Shown: positions 43,988-53,048, counted from the stretch's first letter. The stretch is 64,000 bases of DNA from Variovorax sp. CAN15 (GCF_030462475.1 NZ_JASMRZ010000002.1:378-64377); one strand, 5' to 3'. Made by a program: numbers and translations. The notes: a model not told the origin generated them from the sequence alone.

Positions 43988-44083
43988 CCAGGAACACCGC
44001 GGAACCGGCTTCGCCGGGCCGCAGGTGTTGCCCCCGGCGAGGGGGTTGGCGTAGCGGACACGAAGTGCCGCGCAGCCTGGGGG
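43988..44083 (-). repeat. Comamonadaceae-type dispersed intergenic repeat, copy 2
   Basis: Read on the minus strand it begins CCCAGGCTGCGCGGCAC, then TCGTGTCCGCTACGCC, a GCCGGGGG core, TGCGGCCCGGCGAAGCCGG and TTCCGCGG, matching the plus-strand copy at 31975-32060 along its whole length with small differences. It fills the gap between the YtfQ-like gene stop and chvE inside the sugar operon, at the junction where the second transporter is inserted. Confidence 0.7.
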
Positions 44084-44088
44084 AGTAC

Positions 44089-45054
44089 TCAATACTTTCG
44101 ATTGGGGAATTCCTTGGCGGCGACTTCCATCGGGAAGATGCTCTCGACCGTCACGATGCGCTTGGGCAGCGTCTTGCCGTCCTTGATGTCCTTCACGGCC
44201 TGCATCAGCTGCGGGCCGAGCAGCGGGCTGCACTCGACCGACACGTTGAGCTTGCCGGCGATCATGGCCTCGAAGGCGCCCTTCACGCCGTCGATGGAGA
44301 TGATCACGATGTCCTTCGCGGGCTTCAGGCCGGCTTCCTCGATGGCCTGGATCGCGCCGATGGCCATGTCGTCGTTGTGCGCGTACAGCACATTGATCTT
44401 CTTGCCCTCGGCCTTCAGGAAGGCTTCCATCACTTCCTTGCCCTTGGCGCGGGTGAAGTCGCCGGTCTGCGAGCGGATGATCTTGAACTTCGGGTCGGCC
44501 TTGATGATTTCCTCGAAGCCCTTCTTGCGGTCGATGGCAGGGGCCGAGCCCACGGTGCCCTGCAGCTCGACGATGTTCACGTCGCCCTTCTGGTCCTTCA
44601 TCTTCTCCACCAGCCAGCGGCCGGCCTTGCGGCCTTCCTCGGTGAAGTCCGAGCCCATGAAGGTCACGTAGAGCGAGTCGTCCTTGGTGTTGACGGAGCG
44701 GTCGGTCAGCACCACCGGGATCTTCGCGGCCTTGGCCTCGCGCAGCACGGTCTCCCAGCCCGACTCGACCACCGGCGAGAAGGCGATCACGTCCACCTTC
44801 TGCGCAATGTAGGAGCGGATGGCCTTGATCTGGTTCTCCTGCTTCTGCTGCGCGTCGGAGAACTTCAGCTCGATGCCGGCGTCCTTGGCGGACGACTTGA
44901 TCGACTCGGTGTTGGCGGTGCGCCATTCGCTTTCGGCGCCCACCTGTGCGAAGCCCAGCACGAGCTTCTTCTGCGCGAAGGCGGACACGGGCAGCATGCT
45001 GCCCAAGGCTGCGGCGGCGAGTGCGGTGTTGAGGGTGCGGCGATTCATGGTCAT
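44089..45054 (-). CDS. ytfQ: YtfQ-like sugar-binding protein
   Basis: A 321-residue periplasmic binding protein. Signal peptide (stretch ending VSAFAQ), then the YtfQ-type start [20 protein letters not shown]. Other blocks: [48 protein letters not shown] and [16 protein letters not shown]. coli YtfQ binds galactofuranose; the ligand here may be arabinofuranose or galactofuranose. AAGAAGGAGACATCCC precedes ATG 45054, the best ribosome site in this operon. Its cognate ATPase and permeases lie downstream beyond chvE-gguAB. Confidence 0.85.
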   Translation of the reverse strand: MTMNRRTLNTALAAAALGSMLPVSAFAQKKLVLGFAQVGAESEWRTANTESIKSSAKDAGIELKFSDAQQKQENQIKAIRSYIAQKVDVIAFSPVVESGWETVLREAKAAKIPVVLTDRSVNTKDDSLYVTFMGSDFTEEGRKAGRWLVEKMKDQKGDVNIVELQGTVGSAPAIDRKKGFEEIIKADPKFKIIRSQTGDFTRAKGKEVMEAFLKAEGKKINVLYAHNDDMAIGAIQAIEEAGLKPAKDIVIISIDGVKGAFEAMIAGKLNVSVECSPLLGPQLMQAVKDIKDGKTLPKRIVTVESIFPMEVAAKEFPNRKY

Positions 45055-45136
45055 GGGATGTCTCCTTCTTGATGATTCGAGGAATGCCGGTTGGCGTGGG
45101 TGATGGAAAACGAAACTGAAAAGAACCCCGTCCGGT

Positions 45137-46669
45137 TCAGGCCAGCATGTAGCCGGTCTTCACCGTCGTGTAGAACTCCGCGGCGTGGCGCCCTTGTTCG
45201 CGCGGCCCGTAGCCCGACCCCTTGCGGCCGCCGAAGGGCACGTGGAAGTCCACACCCGCGGTCGGCAGATTGACCATCGTCATGCCGACCACGGCATGGC
45301 GCCTGAAATGCATCGCATGCTTGAGTGAATTGGTGCAGATGCCCGCGCACAGGCCGAAGGGCGTGTCGTTGCACAGCGCCAGCGCGTCGTCGTAGTCGTC
45401 GGCGCGCAGCACGCAGGCCAGCGGACCGAATATCTCCTCGCGCGCGATGCGGTGCGAGGGCTTGGCGAGAAAAAGCGCGGGGCTCATGTAGTGGCCGGCG
45501 GTGGCGCGCTCCAGCGCCTCGCCGCCCCAGACGTGCTCGGCGCCCTCTTCCCGCGCCACGTCGACCCAGGTGAGATCTTGCGCGAGCCGGTCTTCGTCGG
45601 CCACCGGGCCGATGTCGACGCCGCGCTCCAGCGCGTGACCGATCTTCAGCGTCTTCAGGCGCTGGCGCAGCTTCGCCACGAAGGCGTCGTGCACCGCCGA
45701 CTCGACGATGAGCCGGCTCGACGCCGTGCAGCGCTGGCCAGCGGAGAAATACGCGCCCTGCACCGCGCAATCGACGGCGCGGTCGAGGTCGGCATCGGCC
45801 AGCACCACGAGCGCATTCTTGCCGCCCGTCTCGAGCTGCACCTTGGCGCGCCGCGCGGCGGCCGCCTGCAGGATGCGCTCGCCGTTGGCCATGGAGCCGG
45901 TGAAGCTCAGCGCGTCGACCAGCGGGCTGTCGACCAGCGCCTGCCCCACTTCGCGGCCGCTGCCCATCACGAGGTTGAAGGCGCCGGCCGGCAATGCGGC
46001 GCGGCTGATGATCTCGGCCAGCGCCCAGCCGCAGCCCGACACCAGTTCGGCCGGCTTGAACACCACGCTGTTGCCATGGGCCAGCGCGGGCGCGATCTTC
46101 CATGCGGGCACCACGAAGGGCGAATTCCATGGCGTGATGAGCCCCACCACGCCCACCGGCTCGCGCGTGACGTCGACCTGCACGCCCGCGCGCACCGATG
46201 CGACGTTCTCGCCGCCACCGCCGCCTGCACCGCTACGGATGGCTTCTCCCGCGAAGAACTTGAAGATCTGGCCGGCGCGGGCCACCTCGGCCACCGCCTC
46301 GACCAGCGTCTTGCCCTCCTCGCGCGCCAGCAGCATGCCCAGGTCGTCCTTGCGGGAGAGCAGCTCGGTGCCGATGCGGTCGAGCACGTCTGCGCGCCGT
46401 TGCGGCGTGCTGTGGCTCCAGTGGGGAAAGGCTTCCGTGGCGGCGCGGATGGCGGCCTCGGCCTGGCGGCGGTCGGCACGTGCGTACTCGGCCACCACTT
46501 CGCTGGTGTCCGAGGGATTGGCGCTCACACCTGTGGTCGCGCTGGTTTCCCAGCGGCCGTTGATGTACTGCCGCACGTTCTGATGAAGCTCGCCGTGGAT
46601 CACCGGGGCCTGGACCTTGTCTCTGTTGTTCTTGGAATGCCCGGAGTCTAGAAACAGATTTGATATCAA
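45137..46669 (-). CDS. Aldehyde dehydrogenase, probable 2-oxoglutarate semialdehyde dehydrogenase
   Basis: A ~510-residue NAD(P)-dependent ALDH. Motifs: TPWNSPFVVPAWKIAPAL, FTGSMANGERI, general-base Glu in LETGGKNALVVL, catalytic Cys in FSAGQRCTASSR, and EEIFGPLACVL. It should oxidise 2-oxoglutarate semialdehyde to 2-oxoglutarate, closing the non-phosphorylative sugar pathway whose two dehydratases are the last genes of this operon. The start is uncertain: the longest frame begins with TTG near 46669, while a GTG about 22 codons later (VIHGELHQNVRQYINGRW) is closer to the start of family similarity. Divergent from the LysR regulator. Confidence 0.85.
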   Translation of the reverse strand: MISNLFLDSGHSKNNRDKVQAPVIHGELHQNVRQYINGRWETSATTGVSANPSDTSEVVAEYARADRRQAEAAIRAATEAFPHWSHSTPQRRADVLDRIGTELLSRKDDLGMLLAREEGKTLVEAVAEVARAGQIFKFFAGEAIRSGAGGGGGENVASVRAGVQVDVTREPVGVVGLITPWNSPFVVPAWKIAPALAHGNSVVFKPAELVSGCGWALAEIISRAALPAGAFNLVMGSGREVGQALVDSPLVDALSFTGSMANGERILQAAAARRAKVQLETGGKNALVVLADADLDRAVDCAVQGAYFSAGQRCTASSRLIVESAVHDAFVAKLRQRLKTLKIGHALERGVDIGPVADEDRLAQDLTWVDVAREEGAEHVWGGEALERATAGHYMSPALFLAKPSHRIAREEIFGPLACVLRADDYDDALALCNDTPFGLCAGICTNSLKHAMHFRRHAVVGMTMVNLPTAGVDFHVPFGGRKGSGYGPREQGRHAAEFYTTVKTGYMLA

Positions 46670-46751
46670 TCCAATCGTTTTTTAAGCAAAATGGATATCG
46701 ATCGCCGGATTCTGGAAAACCCGGTCAGTCCTTTGTTTAAAGCCCGGAGCC
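46660..46751. promoter_or_regulatory. Divergent ALDH/LysR promoter with TTGATATCAA palindrome
   Basis: The palindrome TTGATATCAA lies at the start of the aldehyde dehydrogenase gene (around 46661-46670), about 85 bases before the LysR ATG. Its half-site TATCAA recurs twice in the other divergent promoter of the island (48560-48608). Such a position suits a LysR operator for the sugar operon. Confidence 0.5.
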
Positions 46752-47717
46752 ATGACCAACTACAACCACTGGTTCATCCGAGCCCGCCTCAAGACCCGCC
46801 AGCTGCTGCTGCTCGTGGCGCTGTCCGAGGAGGGCAACATCCACCGCGCGGCGCAGGTGCTCAACATGACGCAGCCCGCCGCCTCCAAGCTGCTGAAGGA
46901 CCTGGAGGACGTGCTGGAGGTGCCGCTGTTCGAGCGCCTGCCGCGCGGCATGCGCCCGACCTGGTACGGCGAGACCATGATCCGCCACGCCCGTGTCGCG
47001 CTCGCGAGCCTGAACCAGGCGCACGACGAACTCACCGCGCTCAAGGCCGGGCGCTTCGGCCATGTGAGCGTGGGCGCCATCACCGCGCCTGGCCTCACGC
47101 TGATGCCGCCGGCCGTGGCGATGGTGAAGCGCGAGCACCCCGACCTGCGCGTGTCGCTCGAGATAGAGACCAGCCCGGTGCTGATCGAGCGGCTGGAGCA
47201 GGGCAAGCTCGACATCCTGGTGGCGCGCCTCTTCGCCGAGCACGACAAGTCGCAGCTGCGCTACGAGGCGCTGAGCGAGGAACCTGTGTGCGCGCTGGTG
47301 CGCCCCGGCCATCCGCTGCTGGGCGTGAGCGGCCTCACGCTGCGCGACGTGGTCGGCGCCGGCTGGATCGTTCCGCCCGCGGGCAGCGTGCTGCGCCACC
47401 GCTTCGAGCTGATGTTTCAGGAGGAAGGCCTCGCGCCGCCCACCAACACCATCGAGAGCCCGGCCCTGCTCTTCATCACGCGCATGCTGCAGCAGAGCGA
47501 CATGGTCGCCGTGCTCGCGACCGACGTGGCGCGCTACTACGCCTCGCACGGCATCGTGTCGCTGCTGCCGCTGGACATGCCCTGCCACATGGACGCCTTC
47601 GGCATCATCACGCGCACCGACCGGCTGCTGTCACCGGCGGCGAAGGTGATGATGAAGGCGCTGAAGACGGCGAGCGTCAGCGTCTATGGGCGCAAGCTGG
47701 AGATGGAGATCGACTGA
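46752..47717 (+). CDS. LysR-family regulator of the sugar island (GbpR-like)
   Basis: A 321-residue LysR protein: winged helix in residues ~15-75 (LLLVALSEEGNIHRAAQVLN, QPAASKLLKDLE) and a periplasmic-binding-like effector domain after ~100. The long N-terminal lead (MTNYNHWFIRARLKTRQ) and position next to chvE-type transport genes resemble GbpR, the galactose-binding-protein regulator. It is divergent from the ALDH-transporter operon and probably controls it in response to a sugar or pathway intermediate. Confidence 0.82.
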   Translation: MTNYNHWFIRARLKTRQLLLLVALSEEGNIHRAAQVLNMTQPAASKLLKDLEDVLEVPLFERLPRGMRPTWYGETMIRHARVALASLNQAHDELTALKAGRFGHVSVGAITAPGLTLMPPAVAMVKREHPDLRVSLEIETSPVLIERLEQGKLDILVARLFAEHDKSQLRYEALSEEPVCALVRPGHPLLGVSGLTLRDVVGAGWIVPPAGSVLRHRFELMFQEEGLAPPTNTIESPALLFITRMLQQSDMVAVLATDVARYYASHGIVSLLPLDMPCHMDAFGIITRTDRLLSPAAKVMMKALKTASVSVYGRKLEMEID

Positions 47718-47741
47718 GGAGCGACGCGCCCCGCCGCGGCT

Positions 47742-48515
47742 TCAGGTCCAGCCGGCATCCACGGTGAATTCCTGCGCCGTGCACATCCTGGCGTCGTCCG
47801 ATGCGAGGAACAGCACCATGCGCGCGATGTCTTCCGGCATCAGCTTGTCGGGCAGGCACTGGTTGCGCTTGAGCGACTGCTCGCCTTCCTCGTCGAGCCA
47901 CAGCTTGACCTGCCGCTCGGTCATCACCCAGCCTGGCGAGACGGTGTTGATGCGGATGCGGTCGCGGCCCAGGTCCACCGCGAGGCCGCGCGTGAGGCCG
48001 TTCACCGACGACTTCGCGATGGCGTAGCAGGGGTAGCCGGAGCCCTTGGTCTGCCAGCCGGTGGAGCCGAGGTTGACCACCGAGCCGAAGCCCAGGCGCT
48101 TCATGCCCGGCACCACCGACTGGATCGCGAAGAGCGCGGGCCGCTCGTTGATGGCCATGCGGTTGTCGTAGTACTCGGGCGTGACCGACTCGAGCGTGTG
48201 GCGGTCGTCGCTCGCCACGTTGTTGACCAGCACCGCGAAGTCGCCGAACTCGGCGGCCGCATCGGCAATGGCTTTCTGCAGCGCGGCGATGTCGCGCACG
48301 TCGCAGGCGCGCCACCACGGCGCTGCATGGCCGGCCTTTTCGATCTGCCGCGCGAGCGCCGCGCTGGCGCTTTCGGCGATGTCGACGAAGGCTACGCGCG
48401 CGCCCTGTTCGGCAAACGCGGAGACGATGGCCGCGCCGATGCCGCTGCCGCCGCCGGTGACGAACACGGTGCGGCCCTTGAGGCTGGGATGGATGGAAAG
48501 CTGGGGGGAATTCAA
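47742..48515 (-). CDS. SDR-family dehydrogenase, probable sugar 1-dehydrogenase
   Basis: A 257-residue short-chain dehydrogenase: cofactor motif VTGGGSGIGAAIV (~12-25), acidic FVDIAES (NAD preference), NNVAS, catalytic Ser in LGSTGWQ and YAIAK. In this setting it should oxidise an aldose (L-arabinose, D-galactose or D-xylose) to the lactone. The start is TTG at 48515 with GGAGA seven bases upstream; an ATG nine codons earlier is possible. Convergent with the LysR gene and divergent from the lactonase, sharing a regulatory gap with the latter. Confidence 0.82.
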   Translation of the reverse strand: MNSPQLSIHPSLKGRTVFVTGGGSGIGAAIVSAFAEQGARVAFVDIAESASAALARQIEKAGHAAPWWRACDVRDIAALQKAIADAAAEFGDFAVLVNNVASDDRHTLESVTPEYYDNRMAINERPALFAIQSVVPGMKRLGFGSVVNLGSTGWQTKGSGYPCYAIAKSSVNGLTRGLAVDLGRDRIRINTVSPGWVMTERQVKLWLDEEGEQSLKRNQCLPDKLMPEDIARMVLFLASDDARMCTAQEFTVDAGWT

Positions 48516-48654
48516 GAAAAGTCTCCGGGGTGGGCATCTCATGACATTGCAATATGCATATCAATTGATGTCGTGATTTTCAATTTCAGTTATCAATATG
48601 CCTTGATACGATCCGCCGCGTCAAGAAGACAGACACGAACAGGAAAGAAGACCA
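48516..48654. promoter_or_regulatory. Divergent SDR/lactonase promoter with TATCAA inverted repeats
   Basis: The AT-rich 139-base gap contains the perfect palindrome ATCAATTGAT at 48560-48569 and the inverted repeat TATCAA-N6-TTGATA at 48591-48608. Both use the half-site seen in the ALDH/LysR promoter. A shared operator for one regulator is the simplest reading. Confidence 0.55.
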
Positions 48655-49587
48655 ATGAGCAATGAGACACGCAGCCCCGTTCCCTCTCCTTCCGCCATCG
48701 GCCAGGCCGAGTGCATCTGGCCGGCAGGCGCCAACCTCGGCGAAGGCACCATGTGGTCGCAGCGCGAGCAGGCGCTGTACTGGATCGACATCCTCACGCC
48801 GCGCCTCTTCCGCTACGACCCGGCCACCGGCGCGCAGCGCACCTGGCACTTCGGCGAAGAGATCACCGCGATCGCCGAGCGCGCATCGGCACCAGGCCTG
48901 TTCATCACGCTGCGCCGCGGCTTCGCGCTCTTCGACACCACCGTGCCCGGCGATGGGGCGAAGCCGCACTACCTGCACCAGCCCGAGCCCGAACGCGCCG
49001 GCAACCGCTTCAACGACGGCAAGTGCGACGCGCGCGGCCGCTTCTGGGCCGGCAGCATGGACTTCGACTGCAAGGCACCCACCGGCGCGCTCTACAGCTA
49101 CGACGCCGACGGCCGCTGCACGAAGCACGACGACGGCTTCGAGGTGACCAACGGCCCGACCTGGTCGGCCGACGGCCGCACCATGTACTTCAACAACACG
49201 GTGCGCAACAACCTCTACGCCTACGACTTCGACATGGAAGCGGGCACCGTGTCGAACCGCCGCGTGTGGCACCGCTTTCCCAAGCCCGATGGCCTGCCCG
49301 ACGGCATGACCACCGACGCCGCTGGCCGCCTGTGGATCGCGCACTGGGGAGGCTCGTGCGTCACCTGCCACGACCCGGTGAGCGCGGCCGAGCTGTGCCG
49401 CATCGCCATCCCCGCGAGCCATGTCACCGACTGCGCCTTCGGCGACGCCGACATGCGCACGCTCTACATCACGACCGCGCGCAACGGCCTCACGCCCGAG
49501 CAGGAAGCGGCCGAGCCGCTGGCGGGCGGACTCTTCAGGGTGCGTATCGACAGCCCCGGCGTGCCGGCCGCGCTGTTCGCGGGCTGA
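48655..49587 (+). CDS. SMP-30/gluconolactonase-family sugar lactonase
   Basis: A 310-residue six-bladed beta-propeller. Metal-binding and catalytic residues of the family are visible: Glu in LGEGTMW, Asn in GNRFNDGKCD, Asn in EVTNGPTWS and Asp in VTDCAFGD. It hydrolyses an aldonolactone to the aldonate, step two of the pathway, after the adjacent divergent SDR and before the IlvD/Edd dehydratase. The AGGAAAGAAG stretch precedes ATG 48655. Confidence 0.87.
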   Translation: MSNETRSPVPSPSAIGQAECIWPAGANLGEGTMWSQREQALYWIDILTPRLFRYDPATGAQRTWHFGEEITAIAERASAPGLFITLRRGFALFDTTVPGDGAKPHYLHQPEPERAGNRFNDGKCDARGRFWAGSMDFDCKAPTGALYSYDADGRCTKHDDGFEVTNGPTWSADGRTMYFNNTVRNNLYAYDFDMEAGTVSNRRVWHRFPKPDGLPDGMTTDAAGRLWIAHWGGSCVTCHDPVSAAELCRIAIPASHVTDCAFGDADMRTLYITTARNGLTPEQEAAEPLAGGLFRVRIDSPGVPAALFAG

Positions 49588-49703
49588 GAGAAAAAGGCAG
49601 GAAGGAACGGCGTCGGCGTGGGCGTTGGCGTCGTTCCGGCGGAAATCGCCCCGGCGCGGTGAGAGGACAATCGGGCAGCCCATCGCAAACCATACCCACG
49701 ACC

Positions 49704-50831
49704 ATGTCCCGCCTCGACGACCCCCTCCACGACGCCGAAATCGGCTCCCGCGACAGCACGCTCGACACCACCCGCATCGACGACGTGCGCATCGGCGCGG
49801 TCCGTCCGCTCATCACGCCCGCGCTGCTGCAGGAGCGCGTGCCGGTGCGCGACAACACGCTGGCGCTGGTCGAGCGCAGCCGCGCGGAGATCGCCGACGT
49901 GCTGCACGACCGCGACGACCGGCTGGTGGTGGTGGTCGGACCCTGTTCCATCCACGACCACGACCAGGCCATCGAGTACGCGCAGCGCCTGAAGAAGGTC
50001 GCCGATTCGCTGCAGGACGACCTGATCATCGTGATGCGCGCCTATTTCGAGAAGCCGCGCACCACCGTCGGCTGGAAGGGCTACATCAACGACCCGCACC
50101 TGGACGGCAGCTTCGCGATCAACGAAGGCCTGGAGCGCGCGCGCCGCCTGCTGCTGGAGCTCACCACGCTGGGCCTGCCGACCGGCACCGAGTTTCTCGA
50201 CCTGCTGAGCCCGCAGTTCATCGCCGACCTGATCGCCTGGGGCGCGATCGGTGCGCGCACCACCGAGAGCCAGAGCCACCGGCAGCTGGCCTCGGGCCTG
50301 AGCTGCCCGGTGGGCTTCAAGAACGGCACCGACGGCAGCGTGAAGGTCGCGGCCGACGCCATCCTCGCGGCCCGCGCGCCGCATGCCTTCATGGGCATGA
50401 CCAAGATGGGCATGTCGGCGATCTTCGAAACCCGCGGCAACGACGACTGCCACGTGATCCTGCGCGGCGGCAAGGCGCCCAACTACTCGGCCGCGGACGT
50501 CGCCTCGAGCTGCGAGGCCCTGCTGGCCAACGGCCTGCGGCCTCAGGTGATGATCGACGTCTCGCACGGCAACAGCAGCAAGCAGCATCAGCGCCAGATC
50601 GTGGTGGCCGAAGACGTGGCCGCGCAGATCGCGGGCGGCGAGCGGCGCATCACGGGCCTCATGATCGAGAGCCACCTGGAAGAAGGACGGCAGGACCTGA
50701 AGCCGGGCGTGCCGCTGAAGCGCGGCGTGTCGATCACCGATGCCTGCATCGGCTTCGCGCAGACGGTGCCGGTGCTCGAAGGGCTGGCGTCCGCGGTCAA
50801 GGCGCGGCGGCGCCTGTCGTCGAAGGCCTGA
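49704..50831 (+). CDS. 3-deoxy-7-phosphoheptulonate synthase (class I DAHP synthase)
   Basis: A 375-residue AroF/AroG/AroH-type enzyme joining phosphoenolpyruvate and erythrose 4-phosphate, the entry step of aromatic amino-acid synthesis. Motifs: VVVVGPCSIHD (~75), RAYFEKPRTTVGWKG, ARTTESQSHR, GFKNGTDG, ILRGGKAPNY and DVSHGNSSK. The N-terminal ~50 residues form the usual regulatory arm; the controlling amino acid cannot be told. ATG at 49704. It appears to be monocistronic, with a strong hairpin after it. Confidence 0.93.
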   Translation: MSRLDDPLHDAEIGSRDSTLDTTRIDDVRIGAVRPLITPALLQERVPVRDNTLALVERSRAEIADVLHDRDDRLVVVVGPCSIHDHDQAIEYAQRLKKVADSLQDDLIIVMRAYFEKPRTTVGWKGYINDPHLDGSFAINEGLERARRLLLELTTLGLPTGTEFLDLLSPQFIADLIAWGAIGARTTESQSHRQLASGLSCPVGFKNGTDGSVKVAADAILAARAPHAFMGMTKMGMSAIFETRGNDDCHVILRGGKAPNYSAADVASSCEALLANGLRPQVMIDVSHGNSSKQHQRQIVVAEDVAAQIAGGERRITGLMIESHLEEGRQDLKPGVPLKRGVSITDACIGFAQTVPVLEGLASAVKARRRLSSKA

Positions 50832-50862
50832 CGGCGGCAGCTTTGGAGCGTTGGGGGTGGCG

Positions 50863-50890
50863 GTGTTCAAGGCCGCAAGGCCTTGAACAC
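50863..50890 (+). terminator. Perfect 12-bp hairpin after the DAHP synthase gene
   Basis: GTGTTCAAGGCC, loop GCAA, GGCCTTGAACAC, 32 bases after the stop. The tetraloop is GNRA type. No T-run follows, so it may stop transcription with Rho or protect the 3' end. The remaining ~290 bases up to the sensor kinase show no gene. Confidence 0.6.
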
Positions 50891-51179
50891 GCCGGGTGAA
50901 TGGCGACAGCGGCTGGCATCGAGGCGGTCCCTGAGCGGTGTTGTTCCCCCCAACTTTCTTTGGCCTCTACCAGCGCCGAACCGCTGTCGGGACGCAGTGT
51001 GCTCGCACCCGGTGAAGCCGGGGTGAAGTGCATGCGGGAGTTTCGTGAAACGATACCCTGCGTCCTGCTTCACGCCACCTGCGCATCGAATTCAGGGACG
51101 GCGCTGGACAGCAAACATGCCGGCGACTCTTCCTTCGGTTGACTCCAGGCGCACACATCGCCCCCTTACACTGCCGCCC

Positions 51180-53039
51180 ATGAGTACGCAGGGCGCAACC
51201 TCCTCCATGCCCGAGGGCACGCTCGCGGGCACCGATGCCCCGCCCGGCATTGCCGACTCCCATGCCCAGCTGGTCCGCGAACGCCTGCTGCGGCGCATGT
51301 TCGTGATGGGTCCGCCCACGGTGCTGACGGCGCTCGCGGCGGCCATCGCGATGGCGGGGGTGTTCTTCTGGATGACGCGCGGCCTGGGCGCGCTGACCTG
51401 GGGCATCGCGACCTGCGCGCTGCTCAGCCTCCGGCTGGTGTTCATGCGCTGGAACGCGCGCCTCTACCCCGAGCCCGAATTCACCCTGCGCCAGCCCGAC
51501 GGCGCATGGCGCTTCATGCTGCCGCTGGGCACTTACATGGCCATGTGGACGCTGGCGCCCTGGGCGCTGATGCCGCCCGGCACCGAATCGCCCACGCGCA
51601 TCCTGATCCTGCTGCTGGGCATGTTCGCGGTGCTGATGGGTTCGGTGCCGGTGATCGCCACCTGGCGTGCGATGGTCCCGGTGGTCACGATTCCGCTCAC
51701 GCTGGGCGTGGTCACGCGCTTCGCGTGGATGGGGGGCACCGACGGCTGGTTCGCCTGCGTGGTCGGCCTGCTGTTCGGCGGCTCGATGGCTCGTTATGCG
51801 CTGTCGCAGCACCAGCTCATCCGGCGCAGCCTGTCGGACCAGATCGACAAGGAACTGCTGAGCGAGCAGCTGATGCGCCAGTCCTTCGAGCTGCAGCGCC
51901 TGAACCGCGAGCGCAGCCGCTTCTTCGCATCGGCCAGCCACGACCTGCGCCAGCCGGTGCATGCGCTGGCACTGTTCTCGCGCTCGCTGGAGCGCGACCT
52001 CGCGGACCACCCGCTCGCCCCCGTGGCCGGCCGCGTGGTGCAGGCGACCGACGCAGTGAGCGGCCTGCTCAACGCGATGCTCGACATCTCCAAGATCGAC
52101 GCGGGCACCGTGGTGCCCCGGCCGATGGAGATCGCGGTGGACCCGCTCTTCCTGCGGCTCGCGCAGCTCTTCGAGCCCCGGGCCCAGCAGGCGGGCCTGT
52201 CGCTGCGCTTCCACACCGCGCCCGAGTGGCTGCAGACCGACCCCGACCTGCTGCTGCGCGTGCTGACCAACTTCGTCGACAACGCGCTCAAGTACACGCG
52301 AAGCGGCGGCATCCTCGTGAGCGCGCGGCCGCGCGGCGACCGCCTGCGCCTGGCCGTGTGGGACACCGGCCTGGGCATCGCACCCGAGCACCTGCCCCAT
52401 GTGTTCGACGAGTTCTACCAGGTCGACAACCCGCAGCGCGACGTGGCGCGCGGGCTGGGCATCGGGCTGGCCATCGTCAAGCGGCTGGTCGACCTGCTCA
52501 GCGGCGAGATCGGCGTGCGCTCGCGGCAGGACCGCGGCAGCGTGTTCTGGGTAGACCTGCCGCGCCGGCCGCCCGCAGCCCCGGCGGCGCTCCCGGCACC
52601 TGCCGCCGCCCCCGACACCTCCAGCGCGGACGCCACCGAACTCCCGCTCGTGCCTCCGCGCGTGCTGCTGCTCGACGACGAGCAGCCCGTGGGCGAAGCC
52701 GTGCGCATGTGGCTGGCCCCGTACTGCGAGCGCATCGAGATCACCAGCCGCGTGGCCGACGCCTGCGCGCAGGTGCGGGCCACGCCCGATGGCTTCGACG
52801 CCTTCATCATCGACTTCCGCCTGGCCGACCCACAGGACGGCATCCAGGCGACGGCCGAGCTGCGCCAGCTCGCGGACCGCCGCGTGCCCACCATCCTCGT
52901 CACCGGCGACACCGACCCCGAGCGCGTGCGCGCGGCCTATGCCAGCGGCCTGGTCGTGATGTTCAAGCCGGTGCAGCCCGAGGTGCTGCTGCGCACGCTG
53001 CACCAGATCATCCGGAGCGAGGCCAGGGAGCGGCGCTGA
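51180..53039 (+). CDS. Hybrid sensor histidine kinase with C-terminal receiver
   Basis: A 619-residue protein. Residues ~35-210 hold about six transmembrane segments; no large periplasmic domain. HisKA follows with the phospho-accepting His in ASHDLRQPVHAL (~255), then the ATPase domain: N-box NFVDNALKYT, DTGLGIAPEHLP and GLGIGLAIVKRL. A Pro/Ala linker (~460-490) leads to a receiver domain with the acidic pair in LLDDEQP, phospho-Asp in FIIDFRLAD, and Lys in VMFKPVQPE. The HDLRQP kinase type often works with a LuxR regulator, none of which is adjacent. ATG at 51180 chosen; earlier in-frame starts exist. Signal unknown. Confidence 0.82.
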   Translation: MSTQGATSSMPEGTLAGTDAPPGIADSHAQLVRERLLRRMFVMGPPTVLTALAAAIAMAGVFFWMTRGLGALTWGIATCALLSLRLVFMRWNARLYPEPEFTLRQPDGAWRFMLPLGTYMAMWTLAPWALMPPGTESPTRILILLLGMFAVLMGSVPVIATWRAMVPVVTIPLTLGVVTRFAWMGGTDGWFACVVGLLFGGSMARYALSQHQLIRRSLSDQIDKELLSEQLMRQSFELQRLNRERSRFFASASHDLRQPVHALALFSRSLERDLADHPLAPVAGRVVQATDAVSGLLNAMLDISKIDAGTVVPRPMEIAVDPLFLRLAQLFEPRAQQAGLSLRFHTAPEWLQTDPDLLLRVLTNFVDNALKYTRSGGILVSARPRGDRLRLAVWDTGLGIAPEHLPHVFDEFYQVDNPQRDVARGLGIGLAIVKRLVDLLSGEIGVRSRQDRGSVFWVDLPRRPPAAPAALPAPAAAPDTSSADATELPLVPPRVLLLDDEQPVGEAVRMWLAPYCERIEITSRVADACAQVRATPDGFDAFIIDFRLADPQDGIQATAELRQLADRRVPTILVTGDTDPERVRAAYASGLVVMFKPVQPEVLLRTLHQIIRSEARERR

Positions 53040-53048
53040 TCGGTCACC

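Noticed and set aside
48711-50831. A single 706-codon frame joining the lactonase region and DAHP synthase
   Set aside because: The first half is out of frame with the lactonase and Arg-rich; DAHP synthase homology begins at the ATG at 49704.
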